DNA of 40,089 bases, taken from positions 1-40,089 of the forward strand of contig NZ_QFOB01000023.1 in the NCBI RefSeq assembly GCF_003248515.1, read 5' to 3'. Under the pieces are notes generated by a model that saw nothing but the letters and a program-made list of their open reading frames with translations, was not told where the DNA came from and searched no databases. Source of the stretch: Sphingomonas sp. (GTDB taxonomy: Bacteria > Pseudomonadota > Alphaproteobacteria > Sphingomonadales > Sphingomonadaceae). The position numbers and the translations under genes are program-made. This document shows positions 7,465 through 15,313 of this stretch, piece by piece. How positions within the stretch are numbered: position 1 is the first letter of the stretch; every line of letters starts with the position of its first letter.

Positions 7465-8355
7465 TCAATCGTCTTCGTGATCCTGCACGATGTAAAGCTG
7501 AGCGTTGAATTCGCGCAGCCCGATGTCCGCCAGGCGACGAAGCGCCGCAGCGTTCGGATCGTCGGGCTCCTTCGGCGGCAGGGCGGCGGCTTGGGCCGCA
7601 TCTTGGCGGGCACGAAAGTCCTCGATGGCTGGAACGGCCTCGGCTTGCTCCGGAAGCTCCAGCGCGGCGCCCACATCTATGGCCGCGCTGAGCTGGTCGC
7701 GGCCTCTCAAACGCTCGCGCGATCGAGCGCGAGCGGCCTCGGCTTCGCGAACGGCCTCATCGACCGTCTCGCGCAGCGGGCGCTGGTCGTCCTCCAGCCG
7801 GGTCCGCAGCAGCGCCGCGAGTTCCGCCGCGCCGAGCGCCTCGATGATCTTGGGTTCGGACATGATAACGCATGTGCTCCCGTCGAAGGAGAGATAGTGA
7901 GGCCCATTGTCGGAAAAAGCGCCGATGGTGCGGGGTCGGACAAAGAAAGACCGCTGCCGCACCCTACCCCCGGTGAAAGCCGCGTCGAACTCTTCCTTCC
8001 GGTGAAACATCGGCGCGGCGTAGAAGACGAGGTTGGGCGCCGCGTCGAGCTCGATCAGCATTTGATGCTGGGCGGAATCGGACTTTGCGGTAATCTCGAT
8101 GCGGTAGAACGGGGTCGTCAGCGGCGCGCCGCTCTGGATTTCCCTGGCGCTTCGGCGCGACAAGCAATCGGACCGCTTGAACTGTAGAAAGAGCGGGATG
8201 CCCGGCGCCTCGAGCTTTACGTCATATCCGCCCCCGGCGCGCCCTTCCTCGATCAGCGAAGGAAATATCGGCGCGGCCGTCAGGTTGCCGAGCGCCAGGA
8301 CAAACTCATGGGTCAGCGCGAACCCGTAGGAGAACTCGGAGATGAGTGACTTCAT
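7465..8355 (-). CDS. Unknown protein with possible PD-(D/E)XK nuclease core
   Basis: The product is 296 aa. Near the N-terminus the order is E17 (THEFVLAL), then D45 in GGGYDVKLEA, then Q58-x-K60 in PLFLQFKRSD, which is the E-D-QxK layout of PD-(D/E)XK nucleases. A middle beta-rich part (FYRIEITAKSD, NLVFYAAPMFHRKEEFD) follows. From about 195 to 250 lies a charged coiled-coil stretch (REAEAARARSRERLRGRDQ). I recognise a recurrent hypothetical family but not a named one. It lies within the defence-like block and converges on the AbiJ-like gene with 130 bp between the stops. Nuclease activity is inferred only from the motif. Confidence 0.6.
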   Translation of the reverse strand: MKSLISEFSYGFALTHEFVLALGNLTAAPIFPSLIEEGRAGGGYDVKLEAPGIPLFLQFKRSDCLSRRSAREIQSGAPLTTPFYRIEITAKSDSAQHQMLIELDAAPNLVFYAAPMFHRKEEFDAAFTGGRVRQRSFFVRPRTIGAFSDNGPHYLSFDGSTCVIMSEPKIIEALGAAELAALLRTRLEDDQRPLRETVDEAVREAEAARARSRERLRGRDQLSAAIDVGAALELPEQAEAVPAIEDFRARQDAAQAAALPPKEPDDPNAAALRRLADIGLREFNAQLYIVQDHEDD

Positions 8356-8420
8356 GGCGGAGAGACTGGCCTAGGTCGCACCGACTCTCAAGCGCGCCGC
8401 CTGGCCCGCCGGTTCGTCGG

Positions 8421-8738
8421 TCAGAACGGTGCCTTCTTGCTCCAGCGATGCGCGCGCACGCGGTCTAACTCTTTCTCGTGCGCGCGAGCGCCGCGCTTAC
8501 CGGCATATCCCTTGCCGGGACGACGTGTCTGCTTGTTGACGGCAAACGCCTGCAGGCGCGGTTCTCCCGATGCAGCGCAGTGGCGCTGGATCACCCCCAA
8601 AAACCAGCCCGCCGCCCGCCAGTGAAGGCCCATCTTGGCGGTGAGTTCCCCATAAGTGAGCGGTGAGCGCCGCGCCGCGGCCCGCACCAGGATCGGCCAT
8701 GCGCGCCGCGCACGCGCAAGGTGAAGACGGGTGTTCAT
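8421..8738 (-). CDS. Small basic winged-helix-like protein
   Basis: The 105-aa protein starts at ATG 8738, which follows GGAGGG at ideal spacing; the frame is open further upstream without support. The core RAWPILVRAAARRSPLTYGE continues as a short recognition-like module, with KMGLHWRAAGWFLGVIQ and AFAVNKQTRRPGKG. Elsewhere this module is seen attached to HNH or restriction-type proteins as a DNA-reading domain. Here it stands alone, with a lysine/arginine-rich tail and no nuclease motif. It may be a DNA-binding accessory or a surviving part of a restriction gene. Confidence 0.6.
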   Translation of the reverse strand: MNTRLHLARARRAWPILVRAAARRSPLTYGELTAKMGLHWRAAGWFLGVIQRHCAASGEPRLQAFAVNKQTRRPGKGYAGKRGARAHEKELDRVRAHRWSKKAPF

Positions 8739-8882
8739 CGACGAACCCTCCAATAGACAGAAGACCATCGCGCGACCGGCCCGACGGTTCCCAACATCCA
8801 ATGTTCTTCGCCGCGCACCTCTGCGGCACTTGAGAACAGCCGCTGTCGGTCGCAGGTTGCGATCAGACGAGGAGGCGCTGGG

Positions 8883-9350
8883 ATGGCAGATGGATATAAT
8901 TTCCAGCAACTGAAGGCTGCGATCCTGGCGTTAAGCCGAGCTTCGGAGTGGGAGGCCGCTCGCTTGGAATGGAAGCTGGTCGGTATCAGCGAGGCCGACG
9001 AGCCCGAGACCTGCCTCTGCGGGCATTTTCCGATCGTCGAGCTTTGTTCGATCACCAACCGCGTGACCGGCAATTCGACCGACGTCGGCAACGTCTGTGT
9101 GAAGCGCTTTCTGGGGTTCCGGTCGGATCTGATCTTCGCTTCGATCAAGCGGATCCGGAAAGACGTCGACAAAAGCATTGGTGCGGAGGCGACGGTCTTT
9201 TTTCACGAGCGCGGCGTTATCAACGACTGGGAATATCAGTTTCAGCAGAGCACCCACGCCAAGCGGAACCTTAGCGTCAAGCAGCTAGCGTCGCGTCATA
9301 CCATCAATCGCAAGGTGCTGGCGGCGGTGGCCCGACGGGGCCTTAGCTAA
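8883..9350 (+). CDS. Small protein with four-cysteine putative zinc site
   Basis: The 155-aa product begins at ATG 8883 (GAGGAGG upstream). C44 and C46 (CLCGH), C55 (ELCSI) and C72 (GNVCVKRF) form a plausible zinc-binding cluster around CGHFPIVELCSITNRVTGN. This arrangement recurs in phage and island hypothetical proteins of unknown role. The rest is basic and helical. It diverges from the winged-helix-like gene across a 144-bp intergenic region and converges on the TrlF-type gene. No function can be assigned. Confidence 0.65.
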   Translation: MADGYNFQQLKAAILALSRASEWEAARLEWKLVGISEADEPETCLCGHFPIVELCSITNRVTGNSTDVGNVCVKRFLGFRSDLIFASIKRIRKDVDKSIGAEATVFFHERGVINDWEYQFQQSTHAKRNLSVKQLASRHTINRKVLAAVARRGLS

Positions 9351-9370
9351 GCGGCCAAGCCTGCCGCTTT

Positions 9371-12349
9371 TCATCGTTTCAACCGCACGCGCAAGCGACG
9401 GGCGCGTTCGCGAAAGGCCTGTTCGCCTCCTTCGAGAATGTCGCAGACAGCTTTGCGGATATCCTCGTCTTCCAGTCCCCCCGCGACGTAGGTGATCGGC
9501 GGCAGGCCGCCGCTTCGGTGCGCGCCGCATTCTGCGACGATGATCTGGTCGGCGTCGGTGTTGATCACGAGATTGGCGTTATGCGTGACCATGATGACCT
9601 GACGCTTGGCCTTGGCGACGATGAACAGCGAGACCAGCTCGTCGAACACCGACTTGGGATCGAGATTCTCCTCCGGCTGGTCGATGATGAGTGGTCGATC
9701 ATCAGCGTCGTCGAGCGCGAGGTAGAGCAAGAGCAGGACGATGCCGCGGGTGCCAGGCGAGAGCTTGCGAATGTCGACCCCGTCATAGGCGATCTCGTAC
9801 CGCACCGAGATATGGCCGGTCCCGAACAGCCAATGTGCGAAGCTCTTGGCCCAGGTTCTGAACTCGGCCTGCTGCGTAGGCGCGTAGGGGGCATGCGCAA
9901 ATAACGGTCCCGTATAGTCCGCAATGAAGCCGGACATCGCGGCCTGGACATCGGCGGAACTCCCGGTCTGCCACGCCGGCTTCAGGACCTGCTCGGCCAG
10001 GGCGATGAGCGATCCGCGTCCGTAGAACGGACCGGCCTTCCGGCAGTCGATGATGTCATTTTCCGCGACATTGCCCCAGCCGGCGGCGTCGACGACGCGG
10101 GTGACCGAAAAGCTCAGCTTGCCGAGCGTCCCGGGCGCGGCCGCAAGCCGCGTCATCAGCGGGGCGTAGAGCGCGGCCAGAGCGGCCTGCTCGGCAACGA
10201 GCGCGTCGAATACACGGCCATAGGCGGCTTCGCGCTCGGCCTGCAGATCCTTGCGCCGCGCCGCCGCTCCTTGGGCATCAGTCACCCGCGTCTCGATGCC
10301 CTGCAGCTCGCTATTCTCCTGCGCGATGCGGGTGGACAGCGCCGTATATTGGCCGCGCACCACTTGATCGGCGCTAATCAGCTGCTCGAGCCGCCCCATC
10401 TCGACCTGGAGGAGCGTCAGCGGCAACGTCGCGAGGTCGACCCCATCGGCGATCAGCGGCAGGTTGGGATCGGCGGGCGGCGGAGGCGGGACACCCTTCA
10501 GCTTCGCGATCTCGCCGTCGGCCCAATGAATATAGCCCGACAGCGCCGCGTCGACGTCACCCTTGTAGATCAGCAGGAAGTCCGCCCATTGCGTTGAATT
10601 GAGGCCGCTGTTCGTATGGCGGGCCTGCGCCTGGCGTAGCATTTCCGGCGCCTTGGTCGCCTTGGTGCTGCGCACTTCGTCCTGCATCGCGACGAAGGTG
10701 CGCCGCTGATTGGCGTAGCGCTGGATCGTCGCATTGACCGTCTGGGCCGCGAGATTGAGTTGGCCGTGCCGCGCCGCCTGCGCCTCCGTCCCCTTGACCA
10801 CCAGCTTGGCAAGATCGGCGGTGTACCCCGCGACGAGGATCTTCTTCTGTGCGGCCTGATTGGTCAGCGGGGTGACCAGCGCCTCCTTCTCGAATTCCTC
10901 GGCGATCCGCTCGCTGATGGCGGCGATCGCCTCCGCTTCACGCTGCCGGGCCTGCTGGAAGCGGAGTGTGCGCCGCTCGCGCAGCTGCGCGAAGTTCGTC
11001 GCGCCGTCGCGCTGGTCGCGCGGGTGCGCCTCGAAGATCACGCGTTCGACCTCGCGGATCAGTCCTTCCGACGCGCCTTTGGCCGAGCACAGTTCCTCGA
11101 CGAACTGCTGCGACAGATAGCGGGCTCGAGGAAAGGCGAACGGATCGTCGGCGTCGCGCCCGTCAAGATGTCGCGTAATCGCGGTCCCGCCGCCCCAGGT
11201 CAGCGTCGCCTGGGCCGCGCCGATCAGCGGGCGCGCGCGCACCAGGAACGACGGGCTGATATTCTCGTCCGCCTTCCACGCCGCCAGTGGAATGGCATCG
11301 CACCCGGCCGCGATCATGTCCGCGAGCGCAGTCTTGCCCGAGCCGCGCGCACCGATGATCGCGACCAGCCCCGTATTGAGAGGCACGACCGGGGTTGCGG
11401 CCCAGCTCGCATCGGCGATCGCGACCGTCGAGATGACCTGCGACGGCATCGCCGATATGGGTGGCTCGGTGCCGACATAGGCGCGACCGGCAGGATCGAT
11501 GCACGCCTGGCGCAGCGCGTCGAAAGTCAGTGCTCCCTTGATCCACGAATAGCGATTGCCGTCGGGCTGGCCGACACTCGCCTGGTCATGCGCGTCGCTG
11601 CCATGCAGGCACGGCTTGCATCCCTCATAGCCGTCCTGCAGCTCGGCGACCGACAAGCCGCGCTTACCGAGCCAGAACTCGCGCTGCGCGATGCTGCTGG
11701 CGAAGATAATATCGGCGAACTTCTCGATCTCTTGCCGCACGGTCGCATCCGCGGCTTGCCGCAGCCCGGAGGTTCCGTCGTCGGCTCCGCCGGCGACGGC
11801 GACGAGGATGTTCTTCTTCGCCCAGTCGCTGTCCTTCAGCACCTTGCGCAGTTGCGCGAAGTTGACCCGAAACTGCGTGACTCCGTGCGCCAGCGCCGCG
11901 CGATCGTCGGTCTTTGTGGGATCGGCCCGGCGGCCCAAGCGGATCAGCTCGGCGCGGCTGCAGTCGAAATCATCGTCATAGGCATGAAACTGCAGACGTT
12001 TCAGGATCCGCCCGACCTCGACCAGATGCTCCGGATCCTCGGGGCTGATCAGGAGATGAAGGTTCACATAGCCTTTGCGGGCGGTCACATCGAGGCGGAT
12101 CTCGATGTTCGGAAAGATCAGCGCGACGTCGGCGAGCCGGCCAGCCTTTTTGAACTCGACGATCTGCTCATAGGTGTCGGTCACGTAATAGTCGGTCGCG
12201 GCGATCGCCTCGATCCGCGGGGTGCCGAGTTCGAGCGACGACAGATACGGCGACCACGGGTCGACGCCGCCGAACTGGTTGTTCAAGACGGTGCCGGGCG
12301 CGTGGATATGTGGTTCCCAGCGTCGCCATTCCGATCCCCTTGTAATCAT
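9371..12349 (-). CDS. TrlF-type PHP-SMC ATPase
   Basis: The protein is 992 aa from ATG 12349 (GGAAAG at good spacing); in-frame ATGs at 12361 and 12394 are alternatives. The N-terminal PHP phosphoesterase domain shows the H-x-H pair at 14-16 (WEPHIHAPG), TDYY, and a late SDAHD box near 250. An SMC/RecF-like ABC ATPase follows: Walker A GARGSGKT near 333-340, about 400 residues of coiled coil, signature LSPGTRG near 863, and Walker B PLIIDQPEENLD near 886, followed by a THN switch. This is the architecture of 'TrlF family AAA-like ATPase' proteins, predicted defence nucleases whose coiled-coil ATPase controls the PHP domain. The gene lies downstream of a possible HEPN gene on the same strand with a 55-bp gap, so the two probably form one operon. 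Confidence 0.82.
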   Translation of the reverse strand: MITRGSEWRRWEPHIHAPGTVLNNQFGGVDPWSPYLSSLELGTPRIEAIAATDYYVTDTYEQIVEFKKAGRLADVALIFPNIEIRLDVTARKGYVNLHLLISPEDPEHLVEVGRILKRLQFHAYDDDFDCSRAELIRLGRRADPTKTDDRAALAHGVTQFRVNFAQLRKVLKDSDWAKKNILVAVAGGADDGTSGLRQAADATVRQEIEKFADIIFASSIAQREFWLGKRGLSVAELQDGYEGCKPCLHGSDAHDQASVGQPDGNRYSWIKGALTFDALRQACIDPAGRAYVGTEPPISAMPSQVISTVAIADASWAATPVVPLNTGLVAIIGARGSGKTALADMIAAGCDAIPLAAWKADENISPSFLVRARPLIGAAQATLTWGGGTAITRHLDGRDADDPFAFPRARYLSQQFVEELCSAKGASEGLIREVERVIFEAHPRDQRDGATNFAQLRERRTLRFQQARQREAEAIAAISERIAEEFEKEALVTPLTNQAAQKKILVAGYTADLAKLVVKGTEAQAARHGQLNLAAQTVNATIQRYANQRRTFVAMQDEVRSTKATKAPEMLRQAQARHTNSGLNSTQWADFLLIYKGDVDAALSGYIHWADGEIAKLKGVPPPPPADPNLPLIADGVDLATLPLTLLQVEMGRLEQLISADQVVRGQYTALSTRIAQENSELQGIETRVTDAQGAAARRKDLQAEREAAYGRVFDALVAEQAALAALYAPLMTRLAAAPGTLGKLSFSVTRVVDAAGWGNVAENDIIDCRKAGPFYGRGSLIALAEQVLKPAWQTGSSADVQAAMSGFIADYTGPLFAHAPYAPTQQAEFRTWAKSFAHWLFGTGHISVRYEIAYDGVDIRKLSPGTRGIVLLLLYLALDDADDRPLIIDQPEENLDPKSVFDELVSLFIVAKAKRQVIMVTHNANLVINTDADQIIVAECGAHRSGGLPPITYVAGGLEDEDIRKAVCDILEGGEQAFRERARRLRVRLKR

Positions 12350-12404
12350 CGTGCTTTCCATCGTCTTGCGCCGTCGTTCCGGCGCCGGCTTCATCGTCTC
12401 TCGC

Positions 12405-13199
12405 TTACTGTCTATCGCTGATCAGAGGTTCGGTCATGCGAATCGCGGTAAGCCCTCGGCGTGGCTCGGCCGAAGCCGACGCGACCGCCGCCCGCGCCGC
12501 CTCGACGGTGCCGAAGAAGGCAACCAGGTCGAGGCGGCAGCGATCCAGGATCGCGAGCAACGTGTCGTCCGCCATCGCCGCCGATACGCCCGCCGCCAGC
12601 TGGCCGAAGCGCTTGTCGGCGCTCGCGGCGACGATGGCGGTGGCGACGGGAAGCTGTCGGGTCAGTCGCGCCAGCAGTTGCCGGTCGAGTTGAATACGGT
12701 TGCTCGCCGCACCGGGTCGCCAGCCGGCCTCTTCCCAGAGCAGCAGCACGGCGGCGTTGTGCCAGCGACGACCACCGACGTCTTCGTTAGGATAGACGTG
12801 GGCGAGCGCTCGGTTGCGCGTGGCGATCAGCGCCTGATGGTCGATCAGCTGCTCTTCGGACAGGCGTGAGGTGATTTGGATCGACCCACGCTCCCCTTTC
12901 TGTCCGCTCGTCGAGGTCGCGCGCGCATAGAGCATCACCGCCATCGTCATCAGCGCCATCTCGGTGCTGTCGCGCTGGCGAGTGCCGACCTTGCGCGGAC
13001 TGCTGAGAAGCGCCTGAAGCGCGTCGCGACAGTCGTCGGCTTCGCGAAGATCAGCTACACACGATTGAGCGACGAGCGCTTGCCGAATGTTTTCGGCGAG
13101 CGACGGACATAGATTTGCTGCGATCAACTCGTCGCGAACTGTGCTGAGGTCGACGGCGGGCGGCAATTGCAACGCCGAATTCTTAGTCTGCTCGGTCAT
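12405..13199 (-). CDS. Possible HEPN-type protein upstream of the TrlF-type gene
   Basis: The protein is 264 aa from ATG 13199; the frame extends to 13274, but MTEQTKNSAL is the more natural start. It is almost entirely helical. ATRNRALAHVYPNED (R128-N129 ... H134) fits the R-x(4-6)-H motif of HEPN ribonucleases, and NxxAVLLLWEEAGW follows. I do not recognise the whole family. It is transcribed just before the TrlF-type ATPase (stop to start 55 bp, or 10 bp if the longer TrlF start is used), so a joint role as effector or sensor is plausible. The ribosome site is poor. Confidence 0.6.
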   Translation of the reverse strand: MTEQTKNSALQLPPAVDLSTVRDELIAANLCPSLAENIRQALVAQSCVADLREADDCRDALQALLSSPRKVGTRQRDSTEMALMTMAVMLYARATSTSGQKGERGSIQITSRLSEEQLIDHQALIATRNRALAHVYPNEDVGGRRWHNAAVLLLWEEAGWRPGAASNRIQLDRQLLARLTRQLPVATAIVAASADKRFGQLAAGVSAAMADDTLLAILDRCRLDLVAFFGTVEAARAAVASASAEPRRGLTAIRMTEPLISDRQ

Positions 13200-13355
13200 G
13201 ATACCGGCAACATACCGGCGAGCGCGGCGAGAAACAGCTTTTCTCAGCAGAGCGATCGATCGCCGTCGTTGCACATGACGGCTATCGATTCAAAACGAGG
13301 GCTGCTTGTCGGTCACCCGCTTCCGCCTTGGCCGACAGAAGCGGCGCGCCGGTCG

Positions 13356-13793
13356 TCAGCCGAGCCGTTTGCGATTGGCGACGACACCACGATGGATCGG
13401 CGCGAGGGCGGCAGCCGGAAGCGCCCAGGCAGCCGCCCATGCCGCCAGGTTCGTCTCGGCCAGAGCGAGCCATTCGTGCGGCCAGATCACCTCGCCGCCG
13501 GCGGCCCGGCCGAGGACGCGGGCATTGCGATCGTAGGCGCGGCGGACGATCGCGCCGGTTCCCGCAGTCGCGCGACCGGCGGCGCTGAACGCGGTCATCT
13601 TCTCCGTCACCATGCGACCGAGCTCGGTATAGTCGGCCGACATCGGGTCCTGGATCGCGGCGCCGATCGTCGGCATCCGAGCGGAAACGACGCGTTGCGC
13701 CCCGTCCATCGTTTCAAGGACATCGTGAGCGAGTTGGGCGAATTGCATGGGCCAATTCCACGGCGTCCATGCGTTCTGATTGCGACCGGTCAT
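13356..13793 (-). CDS. Small phasin-like helical protein
   Basis: The 145-aa protein starts at ATG 13793, downstream of GGAGAA. The helical core (FAQLAHDVLETMDGAQRVVS, EKMTAFSAAGRATAG, AWAAAWALPAAAL) resembles phasin-like proteins of sphingomonads that coat polyester granules, but the likeness is general, since amphipathic helices are rich in alanine and methionine. No polyhydroxyalkanoate gene is nearby. It lies between the defence block and the mobilisation genes, and its role there is unknown. Confidence 0.55.
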   Translation of the reverse strand: MTGRNQNAWTPWNWPMQFAQLAHDVLETMDGAQRVVSARMPTIGAAIQDPMSADYTELGRMVTEKMTAFSAAGRATAGTGAIVRRAYDRNARVLGRAAGGEVIWPHEWLALAETNLAAWAAAWALPAAALAPIHRGVVANRKRLG

Positions 13794-14161
13794 CAAGGCT
13801 TCTCCATGCTGCGTTGCAACAACGCCTCACCCGATCTTTGGAACCATCACAGGCGCTTCCGATCCGGTTGCCCTCCCCGAAACTCCGATCATCGCTCGAA
13901 GCCTACCTAGGCATGGACCTGACCGATCAGGGGGACGCTGCCCCCCTCTGAGCAAGGGCTGGACCGTCTCCGCGCACGCGCTCCGCTTGGCGACCGCGGG
14001 GGTCTCCCCAGCCTTCCCTGCGCGTCGCTGCGGTGCAGGCCGGGTGATCCCCCTCCCCCGCGATCGGCCCCGATTTGCTCATTCACCCCCCGCTCTCGGC
14101 GAGGGCCAGAAGTCGATGCGCGCGCATCGCCTTCGGCTCTATCGAGAAAGGGTTTGATCCC
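13794..14161. other. Intergenic leader with G/C hairpin
   Basis: These 368 bp separate two divergent small genes. A GGGGG-ACGCTG-CCCCC hairpin lies at 13930-13945, followed by C-rich runs (near 14050 and 14086). No credible ORF was seen. It probably holds both promoters and a long 5' leader for the gene at 14162. Confidence 0.4.
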
Positions 14162-14410
14162 ATGAACTTCGCAGACTTTCCGACCGGTCTTCCCGACTAT
14201 GGTTATTCGATGCAGGCTGCCGCGATCGCCAGTGCCCTGGTCGGACGCGAGCATGCGCTCGTCTACCGCAGCGAGGTCCGAGAATGGCTAGACCGGATCG
14301 AGTGCCCGTCGGGGGGCGTGGTGGGCAGTATGGATGAGGGACGTGAATTCGCCGAGTTCCTGACGGACCTGGTGCGGATCGGTTCGGGGCTTCCGCCGAA
14401 CGACCCGTAG
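14162..14410 (+). CDS. Small hypothetical protein
   Basis: The 82-aa protein (MNFADFPTGLPDYGYSMQ...) begins at ATG 14162, with AAAGGG upstream; the open frame to 14075 lacks a site. It has a short helical middle (AAAIASALVGREHALVY) and an acidic C-terminal helix. No family is recognised. It converges on the 296-aa mobilisation-linked gene, with 12 bp between the stops. Confidence 0.5.
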   Translation: MNFADFPTGLPDYGYSMQAAAIASALVGREHALVYRSEVREWLDRIECPSGGVVGSMDEGREFAEFLTDLVRIGSGLPPNDP

Positions 14411-14422
14411 CGCGGGGCCGGG

Positions 14423-15313
14423 CTAGCGCGACGGGTCGGGTCGAACCGCCGTCGCCCGCTGGGCGCGGTCGGTCCCGCGGTTGGTCGGGCGGTCGCTTTC
14501 GATCGAAGGACGCTCGCCTGCCGTAAGGCGATCGCCGATCGCGCGATGAAGGTCGGCAAGGTCGGCCGACAACCTGTCCTCGCCGAGCTCGCTGCCCCGT
14601 CGCTCCGCGTCGGTGAACAGGTCGATCGCACCGGCTAGTTCGGGCTCCGCGAACAGCGCCGGGCTTTCGCCGGCGCGCCACAGCTCGCCGAGTTCGGCCG
14701 ATCGCGCACGTTTGGCCGACGGGGACATATCCTGCGCGAAAGTGGTTGAAGGCGGTGCCGGAAGCGCGACCCCCCTCCCCTCGAGTTCGGCGCGGGAGAT
14801 CGCGGCGAGCCGATAGCGCAGCACCCTGGTGACGGGGGTGTCGGTGGGAGATGGGCGCCGCTGCCGGTCCAACAACGCCAGCAGTTCCGACGAGGCAACA
14901 CGGGCGACGGCGCGCCGCCAATCCGCCAAGCTGCGCTCCGAAGATCGTTGGTCGGCCGGTTGTAGAAGCGCGAACTGCTCGAGCAACGGATCGTCGGCGA
15001 CGTCGGTCGGTAGCGGGGCCGCACTGCCGGTGGCAGCTGCATGAGCGAAGCCCGCGACCGCCGCCACGGTCGCTAGCTGAGCCCGGGTCAGCTCCCGGTC
15101 CTCGATCGAGCGCGCGAGGATCATCTCGAGCACCGGCACGAGGTCGGTCACTGCGGCCTGCCCGGCGTCGATCGTGTCGAGCCGCGCCAGGATATCACGC
15201 TGGGTCGCCTCGATGCGCGCGCTGCTGCGCGCGACTGCGTCGAGCTGGCCTTGAGCCAGCGTTACCGCGTCTAGGATGGCGGCGAGCGCGGCGCTGTTCG
15301 GTTCGGTGCTCAT
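14423..15313 (-). CDS. Relaxase-coupled accessory protein of unknown function
   Basis: The 296-aa protein begins with a long amphipathic helix (residues 6-60, ILDAVTLAQGQLDAVARSSA) likely to be a coiled coil, followed by a globular alanine-rich part and an Arg/Asp/Thr-rich disordered tail. Its ATG overlaps the TGA of the relaxase gene (ATGA), so its translation depends on the relaxase. This suggests a mobilisation accessory factor, as the last gene of a mobC-like/relaxase/accessory operon read leftward from oriT. No named family is recognised. Confidence 0.6.
   Translation of the reverse strand: MSTEPNSAALAAILDAVTLAQGQLDAVARSSARIEATQRDILARLDTIDAGQAAVTDLVPVLEMILARSIEDRELTRAQLATVAAVAGFAHAAATGSAAPLPTDVADDPLLEQFALLQPADQRSSERSLADWRRAVARVASSELLALLDRQRRPSPTDTPVTRVLRYRLAAISRAELEGRGVALPAPPSTTFAQDMSPSAKRARSAELGELWRAGESPALFAEPELAGAIDLFTDAERRGSELGEDRLSADLADLHRAIGDRLTAGERPSIESDRPTNRGTDRAQRATAVRPDPSR

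Noticed and set aside
10760..12421. Rightward frame of 553 codons
   Set aside because: Antisense to the TrlF-type ATPase, whose Walker and PHP motifs are clear; the translation has no domain features.
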